Positions 20,811 through 31,400 of a stretch of DNA of 56,909 nt are shown here, one piece after another. The notes under the pieces are model-generated. The model was not told the origin of the DNA. It made no database searches and saw only the letters and a program-made list of their open reading frames with translations. Each line of letters opens with the position of its first letter. Position 1 is the first letter of the stretch. Source of the DNA: Mesotaenium endlicherianum. Its lineage: Eukaryota > Streptophyta > Zygnematophyceae > Zygnematales > Mesotaeniaceae. The stretch is taken from contig WELA01007315.1 in the NCBI GenBank assembly GCA_009602735.1, positions 29,171-86,079 of the forward strand. Reading direction: 5' to 3'. The translations under genes were made by a program, and so were the position numbers.

Positions 20811-21493
20811 TTACCAAGATCCCTCGCTTTAGCTTATACCCAAGTGCAGTAGCAGGACAGACACCATCAGTGGGGCTGGGCTCAAATGTTGGGTTAGAAA
20901 AAGAGGCTTTCCTAAGTTGTACAAGGAAGGACTTTTTCACCTTTAGTGAAGTGAGTGCACAAAGGACTTTATCTACAGCATGCTGATCAAAATTCCTTTC
21001 TTGCAAGTCAGGTCGTCTAGAGAGTGCATCAGCAGGATTGAACTTCCCTGATTTGTAGTCCACCAAGGCTTGGAACTGCTCCATCATCTGGATCTGGCGG
21101 TTCTACCTCCTCGACAGCTTGGACTTCTTCTGAAAGTGAGTCAGAGCTAGATGATCTGTAATCACCTTAAAAGCTTTGCCATGTAAGTATGCTCTCCACT
21201 GTTTGAGACAATAAATAATAGCCACCAGCTCCTTATAATGCACAAGATAATCAATCTCAGTTGGATTGAATTTCATATACTCATACAGCACAGGATGCCA
21301 CTTCTGCTTTGCCTTACCATCCTTTCTGGTTTTGTCAGCAGGCTGCAACAAAATAGCATCCATGGAAAAGTCCAAAGCCTCACTAACCACCTGCACAGGT
21401 TTGCCGGGGTCATACACTGCTAAGACTGGGGCAAAACAGAGGGCACCCTTAAGGGTCTGGAAGGCAGCTTGCTGCTCTTTCCTCCACACGTAT
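20800..21493 (-). pseudogene. Gypsy-D RNase H fragment
   Basis: The minus-strand frame reads EQQAAFQTLKGALCFAPVLA, then SEALDFSMDAILLQ (the usual first catalytic Asp-region phrase is T-D-A-S, here S-E-A-L), ending LKQWRAYLHGKAFKVITDHL. A second frame gives FQALVDYKSGKFNPADALSR, the connection before integrase. The fragment stops at 21493, where the LTR fragment starts; codons beyond that in the open frame are LTR sequence. Confidence 0.8.
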
Positions 21494-21900
21494 TGAAAGG
21501 GGCGAAGTGCCCTAAATGAAGCGTAGTGACTCACGAGGAAAAGAACTAGTTGCAATTATACTAAAGAGTGCAGCAGCACATCACTAAGAAAGCTTAGAAA
21601 AATTACTTAACATTTTGACTAGCAAGAAACTGCTCACAAATGATGTAAGATGGAAGACCTTGTCATTACAAACCAGTAGAAATTTACAAAACTGACAAGA
21701 AACGAAGAAGTTATGCCTATTTATAGTTTTCTGCCTAAGTTCTTCTCTCTAGGAGGAAGCTACAAAATTTCCTAAGTGTTTGTCATTTCGTCCCATCCAG
21801 AATATTCGTGAGTATGCCAAATCAGTCTCATCTGAGTATGCCAAATCAGTCTCATCTGATGTGTTGGGTCGTATTGACGTCCACATACATGCATCGACGT
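21494..21900 (-). repeat. Inverted fragment of a gypsy-A/C-family LTR
   Basis: Begins TGAAAGGGGCGAAGTGCCC on the plus strand, like the left edge of the gypsy-C LTRs, and follows them for ~400 bp until GCATCGACGT at 21900. The gypsy-A 5' LTR then starts at 21901 in the opposite direction. A 23-bp unit (GAGTATGCCAAATCAGTCTC) is doubled at about 21811-21857. The cut end of gypsy-D coincides with this fragment's terminus. Confidence 0.8.
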
Positions 21901-22654
21901 TGTAAGGTCAATGGTTTATATAGTGCACTTTTGAGTTACTTAAAAGTATGTTTTGATTGCATAGAAGTGTAAAGTGCATTCTTGTGGTCATTTTGATATA
22001 AAGTTCATCGAATTTGGTTAACTATTGAGAGAGTTATGGATTTCCAAAATTTAACTAGTTTTGAGGTCGTTTGACGACTGTCCTTAATTCGCGGTGAGCG
22101 CGACCGTCGGATTGACCGACAGCGTCGAGCCATTTGGGCCATTAAGAGTGAATTCGAACCTTCACGTAAGTTCGGCTGACGCGGAGTGCCGACTAGGTCA
22201 ATTTACTTAGAAGTTTCGGATTAGCCTAACGTGTCTAAGTTAGTATATTCTAGATAGTTTGATGCATGTATGTGGACGTCAAATCGACCCGACACGTCAT
22301 ATGAGACTGATCTGGCTTACTCACGAAAATTTTGGAAGGGACGTATTGACGAACACTTAGGAAAATCCGTTAAGCGGCCCTCCCGCCTACGGGCGAGCGT
22401 TCGTCGTAGAAATTATAACATAAGACATAACTACTTTATTTCTTATCAGTCTTCACTTCTGTAGATTTCTACGGGTTTGTAATGACCAGACCTTCCATCC
22501 TACATCATTGGTGAGCAATTTCTTGCTACTGAAAACGTTGAGTAATTTTCTCAAGTTTTCTTAGTGATATGCCGCTGCACTCTTTAGTATGATTGCAACT
22601 AATTTTTTTCTTCGTGAGTCACTACGCTGCCACTGGGGTACTCAGCCCCTTTCA
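21901..22654 (+). repeat. 5' LTR of gypsy-A (754 bp)
   Basis: Starts TGTAAGGTCA and ends CCCCTTTCA, then a 2-base spacer and the primer site. It is the reverse-strand counterpart of the gypsy-C LTRs (45147-45889, 49828-50572). The last ~390 bp form an inverted repeat with the fragment at 21494-21900. Confidence 0.88.
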
Positions 22655-22656
22655 TC

Positions 22657-22668
22657 TGGTATCGGAGC
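22657..22668 (+). other. Primer-binding site of gypsy-A
   Basis: TGGTATCGGAGC, two bases after the 5' LTR. It is complementary to the 3' end of an initiator-Met-type tRNA and differs at one base from the usual plant site TGGTATCAGAGC. Confidence 0.85.
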
Positions 22669-22691
22669 GAGGCTAGTTTGCATATTCTATT

Positions 22692-23654
22692 ATGGATTTG
22701 CAGCCGGCAGCTCAAGGAGGCGCGGGGCAGCAGGCAGCACCAACAATGACCAGAGGGCAACAAGAGATGCAGGCGATGCTAAGGCAAATGGCGAATGCAA
22801 TAGGAGGAGAAGTCTACGCCCAATTTCAACAAAATATGCGCGCGGAGGTGGAGAGAATGGTGCAAGTTGTTGTTGGGAACGCCGCTTTGACGAGTTCGGC
22901 ACCTGCACCTGTTGTACCACCAATCCATGATAATCCAGTAGTGCAGCCAATTATTCCACCCACATCGGGAGTGCGTGCGCCTAAGCCTGAAGTATATACT
23001 GGAGTGCGTGGATCGCCGCCTGTTCATCAATGGATTTTTGGAGTGAAGAAGTTTATGGAGTATTTTGCGCTCACGCCCGACAGGAAAGTCGCCTTTGTCA
23101 TAACTTTGCTGCAGAAGAGTGCTGGAGCTTGGTATGAACAAAAAAAGCAGCTGTCTGGAGTTCATGCTACTGTTGATCAGCTATGTGAAGGCTTGAAGAG
23201 GCAATTTCAACCTATTGCGTCCGAGGCTACCGCTCGAGATCTATTGGTGCTCCTTCGTCAACGACCAAGCGTTCAGGAGTATGTTTTGCGCTTCAACGAG
23301 CTGGTGCTTCAATGTCCATCCATGCACGAGTCGGAGATGATGGACAAGTTCAAGAGGGGACTCAAGCCAACTGTGGCCAAGGAAGTGGCGCTCAAGGACC
23401 CTACCAGTCTTGGAGAAATGATGGCATTGGCAACGAGGGTCAACGCTGTGGAGTATAGTCAGAGGCAGTGGGGCAGCCACAACTTTGGAGGATATCGACA
23501 CTTTGGTTCTCAAGCGCCAAGCACAAGTGTTCAAGGTCCAGTACCTATGGAGTTGGGACTTGTTCAGAATCAGGGCAGGCAGCATAATTTCAAGCCGAGA
23601 GGACCCTGCTCTCATGTGGCAAGCTTGGACATCTGGCTCGAGACTGTCATGTGA
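22692..23654 (+). pseudogene. Gypsy-A gag, frameshifted at the zinc knuckle
   Basis: Starts with ATG 24 bases after the primer site. About 320 residues: a Gln/Met-rich N-terminus, a Pro-rich linker, then the capsid-like Retrotrans_gag region with VHQWIFGVKKFMEYFAL, KSAGAWYEQKKQ, VQEYVLRFNELVLQCP and KFKRGLKPTVAKEV. The C-terminal knuckle, [14 protein letters not shown] in gypsy-C, is lost here through a one-base deletion, giving a different tail and a stop at 23652-23654. The capsid part is complete, unlike in gypsy-C. Confidence 0.85.
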
Positions 23655-24054
23655 AGGCGAAGCAACCTCAACGACAGGAAAAATGGGGACGCCAGTAAGT
23701 CGTTATGGGGTGTCTACTGGCGTGAAGAAAAGAACTCAGAAGGAGGTGATCCCCAGAAGCATGCCGAGAAGCGAAAGACAAGATGTTGACAAGCCTATCA
23801 TTGTGGAAGGAGTAGTCGACGGCAACAAGGTGAACTGTATGGTTGACAATGGCGCAAGTGCAAAATTTGTGCACAAGAAGCTGGTGAAAGAGTGGCGAAT
23901 CCCTGTGCAGAAGAATTATGAGCCTAAGGAGGCAATTTTGGCGAATGGGCAGAGACTCAAGTGTAGTGCACCTACGGAAGCTATTCACGTGGAAGTAGCG
24001 GGGCAGCGGAGTAAGGAAGTTATGGAGCAAGGAGAGTGGGTCATCATGACGTGA
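23655..24054 (+). pseudogene. Gypsy-A protease, altered active site
   Basis: The frame reads [20 protein letters not shown] followed by N-G-A-S-A-K-F-V-H. Retroviral-type aspartic proteases need D-(S/T)-G; gypsy-C has D-S-G-A at this place, so D-N-G here is a change that should damage activity. The frame closes at 24052-24054. In the family, protease lies in the -1 frame relative to gag, and the same relation is seen after allowing for the gag deletion. Confidence 0.8.
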
Positions 24055-24140
24055 TATTGGGCCGACCATGGCTAAGAAAAGCCAACCCTCAAGTGCATTG
24101 GAGCACAAGACAAGTGAAAGTCCAAGGGCGTGATGGTTGA

Positions 24141-24939
24141 ATGGAGACAGCGAAACAGGTGGAGGTAGATACGACCACAAGTAACTGTCTTCTGTCGAGC
24201 CTGCAAGTTAAGAAGCTATGCAGGGCGAATCAGGTGAAGGAGATGTACCTTGTTTTGGTGGCCCTGGCCAGGTCATCAGATGGAGCAAGCGTGAATCCTA
24301 ACAGCCTGGGCCAATGTACATCGCCGGAGGAGCAAGTAGTGGTGTCTGATCCCCTTGCTCAGAAGAAGCAGAGCCCAACTGCTCAAGCGAAGAAGCCTGC
24401 TGAGATGCCTGCCCAAATTAAGGCGCTGTTGGAGGAGTTCAAGAGCGTGTTTCCTGAGGAGCTACCTGCAGAATTACCTCCACAGAGAGCTATGAAGCAC
24501 AAGATCGAGTTGGAACGAGGGAGCAAGCCACCAGTGAGACCCACCTATCGTCAATCGTGTGCGGAGTTGGATGAGTTGAAGAAGCAGCTGACGGAGGTAT
24601 TGGAGAAGGGATTCATCCAACCCTGCGAGTCTCCATTTGCAGCGCCAGTCTTATTTGTGAAGAAGAAGGATGGAACTATGAGGATGTGTGTTGACTACCG
24701 GGCGCTCAACAAGATCAGGTACCCACTTCATGAATAGTATCTTCAGACCCTACTTGGACCAGTTTGTGGTGGTATTTTTGGACGACATCCTGATCTATTC
24801 GAAGACCTTGGAAGAGCATGTGGAGCACCTGAGGAAGGTGTTGGAGGTCTTGAGAGATCAGAAGCTGTATGGGAAGATGAGCAAGTGCAACTTTTGTCTC
24901 AAGGAAGTCGCGTTTCTTGAACATATAGTGGGAGCTGAA
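24141..24939 (+). pseudogene. Gypsy-A reverse transcriptase, internally deleted
   Basis: Up to 24737 the frame follows gypsy-C closely, with [40 protein letters not shown] and CVDYRALNK. There it jumps from the start of the RT palm ([10 protein letters not shown]) directly to [20 protein letters not shown], losing roughly 240 bp that encode the first catalytic Asp region. The F-L-D-D active-site box remains. Interrupted at 24939 by the copia insertion. Confidence 0.85.
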
Positions 24940-25300
24940 TGTCGAAAATAAGCAGTCCTAGCTCTAATTGCTTAGCATGTGCGTTCACATGTGTGGAGGT
25001 TGACTGAAGTTTGTGGTCGATCGAGTCCAGCTAATGTTGACTGAGAGTGTCGATGTGGAGGGCTTCTGATGACTAGGACTGTCGATTAGTTCAAGGTAGG
25101 TTAGCAGCTGCAAATGTGAATATAGAAGGGCAGAGAAACTTGTAAGGGACACACTTGAGTAAGAAGGAGTTGAGCCCCCGAGAAAGAGAGTGCTCCTCTT
25201 GGTGTCGTGTGCATGCTTATATGTGTTGTGTATGAGCTACAAGTGAAGTATTTGTCTTGCTATAGGACGAGTAAGCAATGACAGATGAAGATTTTCAACA
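24940..25300 (+). repeat. 5' LTR of the copia element (361 bp)
   Basis: Starts TGTCGAAAATAAGC and ends GATTTTCAACA. Contains the gag ATG at 25278. It follows the target duplication CTGAA. Confidence 0.93.
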
Positions 25301-27169
25301 TGGTATCGGAGCAGGTTCTAACTCTTGGCTCCCGCACTTCGATGGGAAGGGTACTGAGTATCTTGTGTGGTCGCGAAGAGTGTGTGCAGAGTTAGCCAGA
25401 CATGATCTCAAGGAGATAGTGCTTGGAAATGAAAAGATCCCAGATCCACTCCAAGTGCCCGCTGCAAATGCTGATGCAGCAACCAGAGAAGCGTATGTTG
25501 CGAATGGAGCAGCTAGAGTTGCATGGCAAAAGAGGGAGGCACATGCATTTGATCTGCTTACAAAGAGCTTGGGTCAGGAGACTTACATGAGAGTGCTGAA
25601 TTTAGAGACCAGCACAGCGATGTGGGAATCGTTGAAGAACCTGCACCAGCAGTATAGTGTTGCTAGCAGAGGCACCTTTAAGAAGAAGTTTGCTCTGTTG
25701 AAGCAAGAAGAGGGAGAGAGCGTGCAGTCTTACTTCTCCCGCATCAGAGAAGTGTGTGAGGAATTAAAAGCCTTGAATGCCGAGGTGAATGAAGAAGATC
25801 AGGTGATTCAAGCTCTGAATGGATTGGATTCAAAGTTTGAGACCTTCAAAGACTCCCTGTCAGTGTTGACAACTGCTGAACTCACCATGGAGAACATTGA
25901 ATCCAAGTTGCTCATTAAGGAGGTTCAGTTGGAGACCAAAGAAAAGGCAAGCTCATCCACTGAACAGGCTCTACTCATGTTTGGAGACAGGAAGTTTCGT
26001 CTGGTGGGCAATCAGCTAGTGGAGCAGATGGAAGAGCTTAGCGTGGCCAGTTCCAGTCGGCAAGGAGAAGGATGGGGAGAAAGGAGGTCAGGATCTCATA
26101 GAGGAGGCTATCAAGGCAAAGGAGGTGGAAGCAAGAAAGGGAGATGCTTCATTTGTGGGAAGACAGGACATTCTGCACCAAGCTGCGAGGATGCAGTGTG
26201 CTTCACGTGCAACAAGAAGGGACATCTGGCCAGGGATTGCAGCCAGAAGAGAGAAGGTACTTCCCTTCACGATGCTGAAGAAAATGCCAATGCTGTTACT
26301 ATAGAGGAGTCACTGGTGTGCAGCGAGCAGGATGAGGATGCCTGGTTTGTTGACTCAGGAGCTTCAAGACATGCCACTCCCAGGAGAGAGATCATGCTCG
26401 ACTACAAGTCCTGCAGTCCAGTGCCAGTCAGAGTTGGTAATGGCATGCTGCTGCAAGGGATTGGAACTGGAAAGGTGGTAGTCATGACACAGCTAGGCAA
26501 GAGGAGGCTCAAGTTTACGATGCAGGATGTGCTTCACTGTCCGGGACTAGTGAAGAATCTGTTTTCAGTGCCAAAGACCACAGCCCTTGGAAACACAGTG
26601 GTGTTTGAAGGAAGNAAACACAGTGGTATTTGAAGGAAGTGAGTGTCGAGTCATGGACTCGGACGGTGATGTGGTAATGAAGGCTGTGAAGTCAAGTGTT
26701 CAAGGCAGCTTGTTTAAAATCCAGTGCCAAACGGAGATTGCTCTATCGGTAATGGACCAGGTTCTTCAGGTTGAGTTTGCACTTGGTGCACAGGGAGGTG
26801 CCAAGCTGAAGAGTGACATCAACCTATGGCACCAGAGGCTGGGACATGTGAGTGAGCAGAGATTGAAGCAGATGGCACAAGACAAGGAGAGAGGGTTGCC
26901 AGACTTTACAGGGCAGAGTTTAGAATTCTGCAGGGATGTCAGATGGGGAAGCAGGCCAGGAAGGCATTCCTAAAGGGAGAAGCTTCAAGGGCTAGTGAGC
27001 TGCTGGGGTTGGTTCACTCACATGTGTGGGGACCTGCTAGTGTAACAGTCAGATCGTCAAGAAACTTGTATTACATCACCTTCACAGATGACTACTCCAG
27101 GAAGACTGAGGTGTATTTCATGAGAACCAAGGATCAAGCGTATGAAAAGTCCTTGAAGTACAAGGCATC
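25278..27169 (+). pseudogene. Copia gag, protease and integrase N-part
   Basis: The only Met that precedes the conserved gag start (LPHFDGKGTEYLVWSRRVC) is at 25278, inside the LTR. Order: UBN2/gag domain (about residues 15-210, with YMRVLNLETSTAMWESLKNL), two CCHC knuckles (CFICGKTGHSAPSC, CFTCNKKGHLARDC), protease (DAWFVDSGASRHATP), the GAG-pre-integrase zinc domain (DINLWHQRLGHVSEQRLKQM), and the start of the integrase core (LVHSHVWGP, YITFTDDYSRKTEVYFM). Breaks: a 25-bp duplication carrying one N at 26615, and a one-base deletion near 26933. Interrupted after codon A of K-A-S by gypsy-B. Confidence 0.9.
25301..25312 (+). other. Primer-binding site of the copia element
   Basis: TGGTATCGGAGC, directly after the 5' LTR with no spacer, and inside the open reading frame of gag, where it is read as parts of H-G-I-G-A. 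Confidence 0.88.
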
Positions 27170-27672
27170 TGTAGTGAAACAGATAGATAAAGTACTTAGT
27201 AAAACAGAATACTTTATCTATTCAAGACAAGGATCTTTGAACACAAGTGGTAGCTTCTTGAAACAGAGATGGCTTCTTGAAAGTTAATATATTTCTGGAT
27301 TTTGGCAAGTACAAGAGTGATTCTCGAATGTCTTTCTATGTTCTAGCTCTTGTTTATATACTTGCTACATAAGTAATTTCTAGGAAGGTGTATGTTGATG
27401 TGTTGGCACCCAACACATCCCAAAACTTGCCACCTCTTTCTAGAATAATGTACACATGTCCTTTTGACCTAAAAATGGCACATTTGACTTTTGCCACATG
27501 GAGTTCTTCTAGGTCTTTCCTCTAACTTCGAAAATGCCTTGGAAGGTTCAAAGGACATGAACCAAGTTACTAGAGTACCTATTCACACTTGACTCCACAC
27601 AATACTACTCCAAATATATTTGAAAACATTAAAATATATGCAAACTAATATATAATAACTCAAATCACTACA
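27170..27672 (-). repeat. 3' LTR of gypsy-B (503 bp)
   Basis: On the plus strand TGTAGTGAAACAG ... AATCACTACA. Preceded, in transcript order, by a polypurine-like tract GGGGGGGTGA at about 27673-27682. Confidence 0.95.
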
Positions 27673-27709
27673 TCACCCCCCCGATAGAAAAAGCGACGTC
27701 TCGGCGCGT

Positions 27710-27838
27710 CAAGTCAGGTCTTACACATGTGGAGCAAACTAGTCAACAGTTTCAAGTCAGATGCCACACATGTGAAGAGGACTAGTCAAAGGCGCCAAGT
27801 CAGGTGCTACACATGTAAGGTAGACTAGGCAAGGTCGT
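27710..27838 (-). repeat. Three 43-bp tandem repeats in gypsy-B 3' region
   Basis: Units start at 27710, 27753 and 27796, each 43 bp, beginning CAAGTCAG and containing ACACATGT and ACTAG(T/G)CAA. They lie between the pol stop and the polypurine tract. The units differ from each other at many positions, so they are older than the insertion. Confidence 0.85.
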
Positions 27839-28441
27839 AGGTGGTGTGACCTTATTGGCTAGCCTACTCCTTAATGATAAAGAAAATTGTACAAGTTGGC
27901 CCAGAATCTGCCACGAACTCAAAAATTCATAGCGGCCACAGAACTGCTCCAAATCTGAAAATTCGAGTGCCAGACGGACCGCGTCGGAGAACTCTACCGG
28001 GTCACCAAATTTGAGAGCATTCTCATTTCTGGAGTGTCGTTGAGAGCTGAGAGAGTAGGCACTCCTCCAAATCTGTGCAGAAACTTCTGAAAATCATAAG
28101 TCCTTCTATACTTCTCCAAATTCTGCAAACTAAGTCTCAAACTGGGCGCTGTAAGATGTTCTACCAGAGTCTTGAGTTTCAGAGCATTCCAAGTTCAGGG
28201 GAGGGCACAATGTCAGAAGGCATATTCTGCCCTAACAATGCCAGCAGCCTGACCCCCTTCTACTTAGAGCATCATATCTCTCTCACCAGTGCTCCAAATT
28301 GAGCAAACTTGGACTCTAAATGACCGGCTACTCATGGACTACAGCCAGGTAAATTTTCAGAATTTATTATGCAGAGACCTATTACCAGTAGCAGTTTTAG
28401 TTTTCTGTCCAGAAACTGCGAGAAGAGAAGAGTGTCTAATG
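27839..28441 (-). other. Untranslated 3' region of gypsy-B
   Basis: Between the 43-bp repeats and the pol stop. No conserved ORF found on either strand. Confidence 0.5.
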
Positions 28442-31400
28442 TCAATTTTTCCTCTTTCTTGTTCTTGCAGGCTGCCTCCAAGGGGTCTTCTGCTGCTTCT
28501 TGATGGTGGCAGGCTGCCTCCCTGAAGTCTTCGGGCTTCTAGTAGAGAGACTTGGGGCTGGTCCAAGATGGGGGTTGGCGGCATGGAAGCGCTTCAACTT
28601 TCTCTGAACTTTGTCAAGGTAGTGCGCCGCCACCCAACTATTCTCCGAATCTGGATATCCTTTCCACTTGATCAAGTATTGCTGCTGTCTCCTGAAATTT
28701 CTCATAGCCACTATGTCTTCCACTTCGTACTCCAAATGATCATCCACTATTGTTGGGGCTGGTGGGGTTGTCACACGTCCTGGGAACTTGTTGTCGGGTT
28801 GCACATATGGCTTGAAGAGGGAAGCGTGGAATACGGGGTCGATGTGCATAGTCTGGGGAAGTTCTAGCTTGAAAGCAACGGGGTTGACTTGCTGGATAAT
28901 CTTGAAGGGTCCCAAATACTTGGGAGAGAACTTGCTGCCGGCAGGCCTGTTGTTCAGGGAAATGTTCTTGGATGATAGTAACACGTTGTCACCCACTCTG
29001 TACGTAATTTCTCTTCTGGATCTGTTCGCCACTCTTGCTTGAGCATCTTGCGCGTGTTGTAGAGCTTTCTTCGCTGCTGTAAGGGCTGCTTCTAATGTCT
29101 CCATAAAATCTGTGGCTGCAGGTACTTCATCATGGCCAGCCGTGAAGCTCAGTGGCGTGGTCGGATGGAAGCCATAGTTGAGGAAGAATGGGGACTCTTG
29201 GGTAGAGGCCTGCGTAGTGTTGTTGTAGGCAAACTCGAGGGGGGTCAAGTACATGTCCCAGTCTTGCTCGAGGGTAGACACGTAGGCCTTTAGAGAGGTC
29301 TTTAGGGTACGATTCATACGCTCGGTTTGCCCATCTGATTGTGGGTGGTAGGCAGTAGACATATCCAGCGATGTACCCAAGTTCTTGAAGAGATTTTTCC
29401 AGAAATGGCTTGTGAATCTTGGATCTCTATCTGACACAATTCTTGATGGTAGTCCATGGAGTCGGAAGATGTTGTCAAAGATGAGTCTTGCAAGTTGTGG
29501 TGCTGTAGCCTTAGTCGTCGTGGGAATAAAATGAGCCATCTTGGTAAGTCTGTCCACCGCCGTGAGTATTGCATTATGGCCTCGAGGTGTCACGGGCAAG
29601 TCCACGATAAGGTCCATTGAGATGTCCGTCCATTGTCTTTCGGGGATTGGTAGTGGTTGGAGGAGTCCTCCCGCCTTTTGCGATGATGGCTTGATTCTTT
29701 GGCATGTGTCACAGCTCCTGCAGTACTCCTTGACTTGCTTAGACATGCCTGGCCAACAATAAGTCCTAGCTAGAACGCCCGTGGTCCTTAGGATTCCAAA
29801 GTGTCCTCCAAGAGGGTTGTCGTGTGCTTCTCGTAGAAGCAAGAGCCGGAGGTCTATGTCATTAGGAACACATCTCTGGCCCGTATCTTGCCTCACCCAA
29901 TAATGGCCTTCTTGCTTCCTGCATGGGTCCAAGGCTGCTTCTCCGTTCTTGTAGTAAGGGTCTCTTTCATAGGCGGCTGAAAATCGAGCTTCCAGATCTG
30001 TCTTCAGGGATACCATCACTGCATTTAATTGCAGTCTTGAGAGGGGGTCAGCCGGGTTTGTCTTGCCGGGCTGGTACTGAATCGTGATGTTGTATTGTTG
30101 CAAGTATCTGCTCCATCTTGCTTGTCTCCTTGAGAGATACGGCTGCGTTTGGAGGTGCTTTAACGCCTCGTGGTCCGTGGTGACCAGTACTTTGCGTCCT
30201 TCAACGTAGCAGCGCCAAACCTTCAAGGCATGTACAATCGCCAATGCCTCTCGCTCCGTGGTTGTATAATTTTGCTCGGCTGGATTTAGCTTCCTTGACT
30301 CGTAGGCGATGGGCTGCAGTCCCTTGCCTTGGTCTTGAAGCAGGATTGCTCCTATTGCATAGGAAGATGCATCGGTGATGACGTGGAAGGGCCAATCTGG
30401 GTTTGGACTTGGGAGTGTGAGCACCGGGGATGTGGTCAATCTTCGCTTTAACTCTTGAAATGCCTCTTCCTCTTTCTCGGTCCATGTATATAGCCTGTCC
30501 TTCTTGAGTAGATCTGTCAGGGGGGCTGCTATGTGCGAGAAGCCTTGGATGAATTTTCTGTACCAATTGGCAAATCCCAAGAATGACTGGAGTTCTTTCT
30601 TGGTCGTGGGGGTTGGCCATTCCTCCACCACCGTGGTCTTCTTGGGGTCTATCTTGATGCCATCAGCAGTCACGTGGAGACCTAGGAACTCCACTTCTTG
30701 TTTGGCAAACTCGCATTTTGACTCCTTCGCAAACAGCTTGTTTTGCTTCAATACTTCAAGGACTTCTTTCAAGTGTCTCGCATGCTCTTCAAGGGTCTTG
30801 CTGTAGATAAGGATGTCATCGATGAATACCACCACAAATCTGTCCAACATGGGCTGAAATATGGTGTTCATCATAGTCATGAAAGTTGCTGGCGCGTTGG
30901 TGAGTCCAAATGGCAGGACCATGAACTCAAAATGTCCATATCTTGTCCTGAATGCCGTCTTCTCTATGTCCGGTTCTGCGATGCGAATCTGGTGGTAGCC
31001 GCTCCGTAAGTCAATCTTCGTGAAGTACTTGGCTCCAACCAGCCGGTCCATGAGCTCATCCATGCGCGGCAGCGGGTATCGATTCTTGATGGTGATCTTG
31101 TTGAGGGCGCGATAGTCCACACACATCCTCAAGGTACCATCTTTCTTCTTGACAAATAGCACCGGGGCTCCAAATGGCGACTTGCTAGGTCGAATGAAGC
31201 CATGCTCCAGTAGCTCCTTGATTTGCTTCTTGACTTCGTCTAGCTCCGTGTATGACATTTTGAACGTAGGCCGAGAGATGGGCTTGCTTCCGGGCTCCAA
31301 CTCTATCTTGTGGTCTACGAATCTTTTGGGGGGTAGGCCCTTGGGCAATTCCGGGGAGAACACTTCTTTGTAGTCCTCAAAGACTTCTTGTATCTCCTTG

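Larger units (their letters stand above)
16578..21493 (-). mobile_element. Gypsy-D: 5'-truncated Ty3/gypsy element with a third ORF
   Basis: On the minus strand the order is RNase H, integrase, chromodomain, an extra coiled-coil ORF, then the 3' LTR (17350 to 16578). The 5' half (LTR, gag, protease, RT fingers and palm) is missing because the RNase H frame breaks at 21493, where an inverted LTR fragment of the gypsy-A/C family begins. All frames carry stops or shifts. The same order is seen in gypsy-E, so the placement of the extra ORF is a property of the lineage. Confidence 0.85.

Noticed and set aside
28442..29762. Plus-strand open frames within gypsy-B pol
   Set aside because: Shadows of the intact minus-strand pol.
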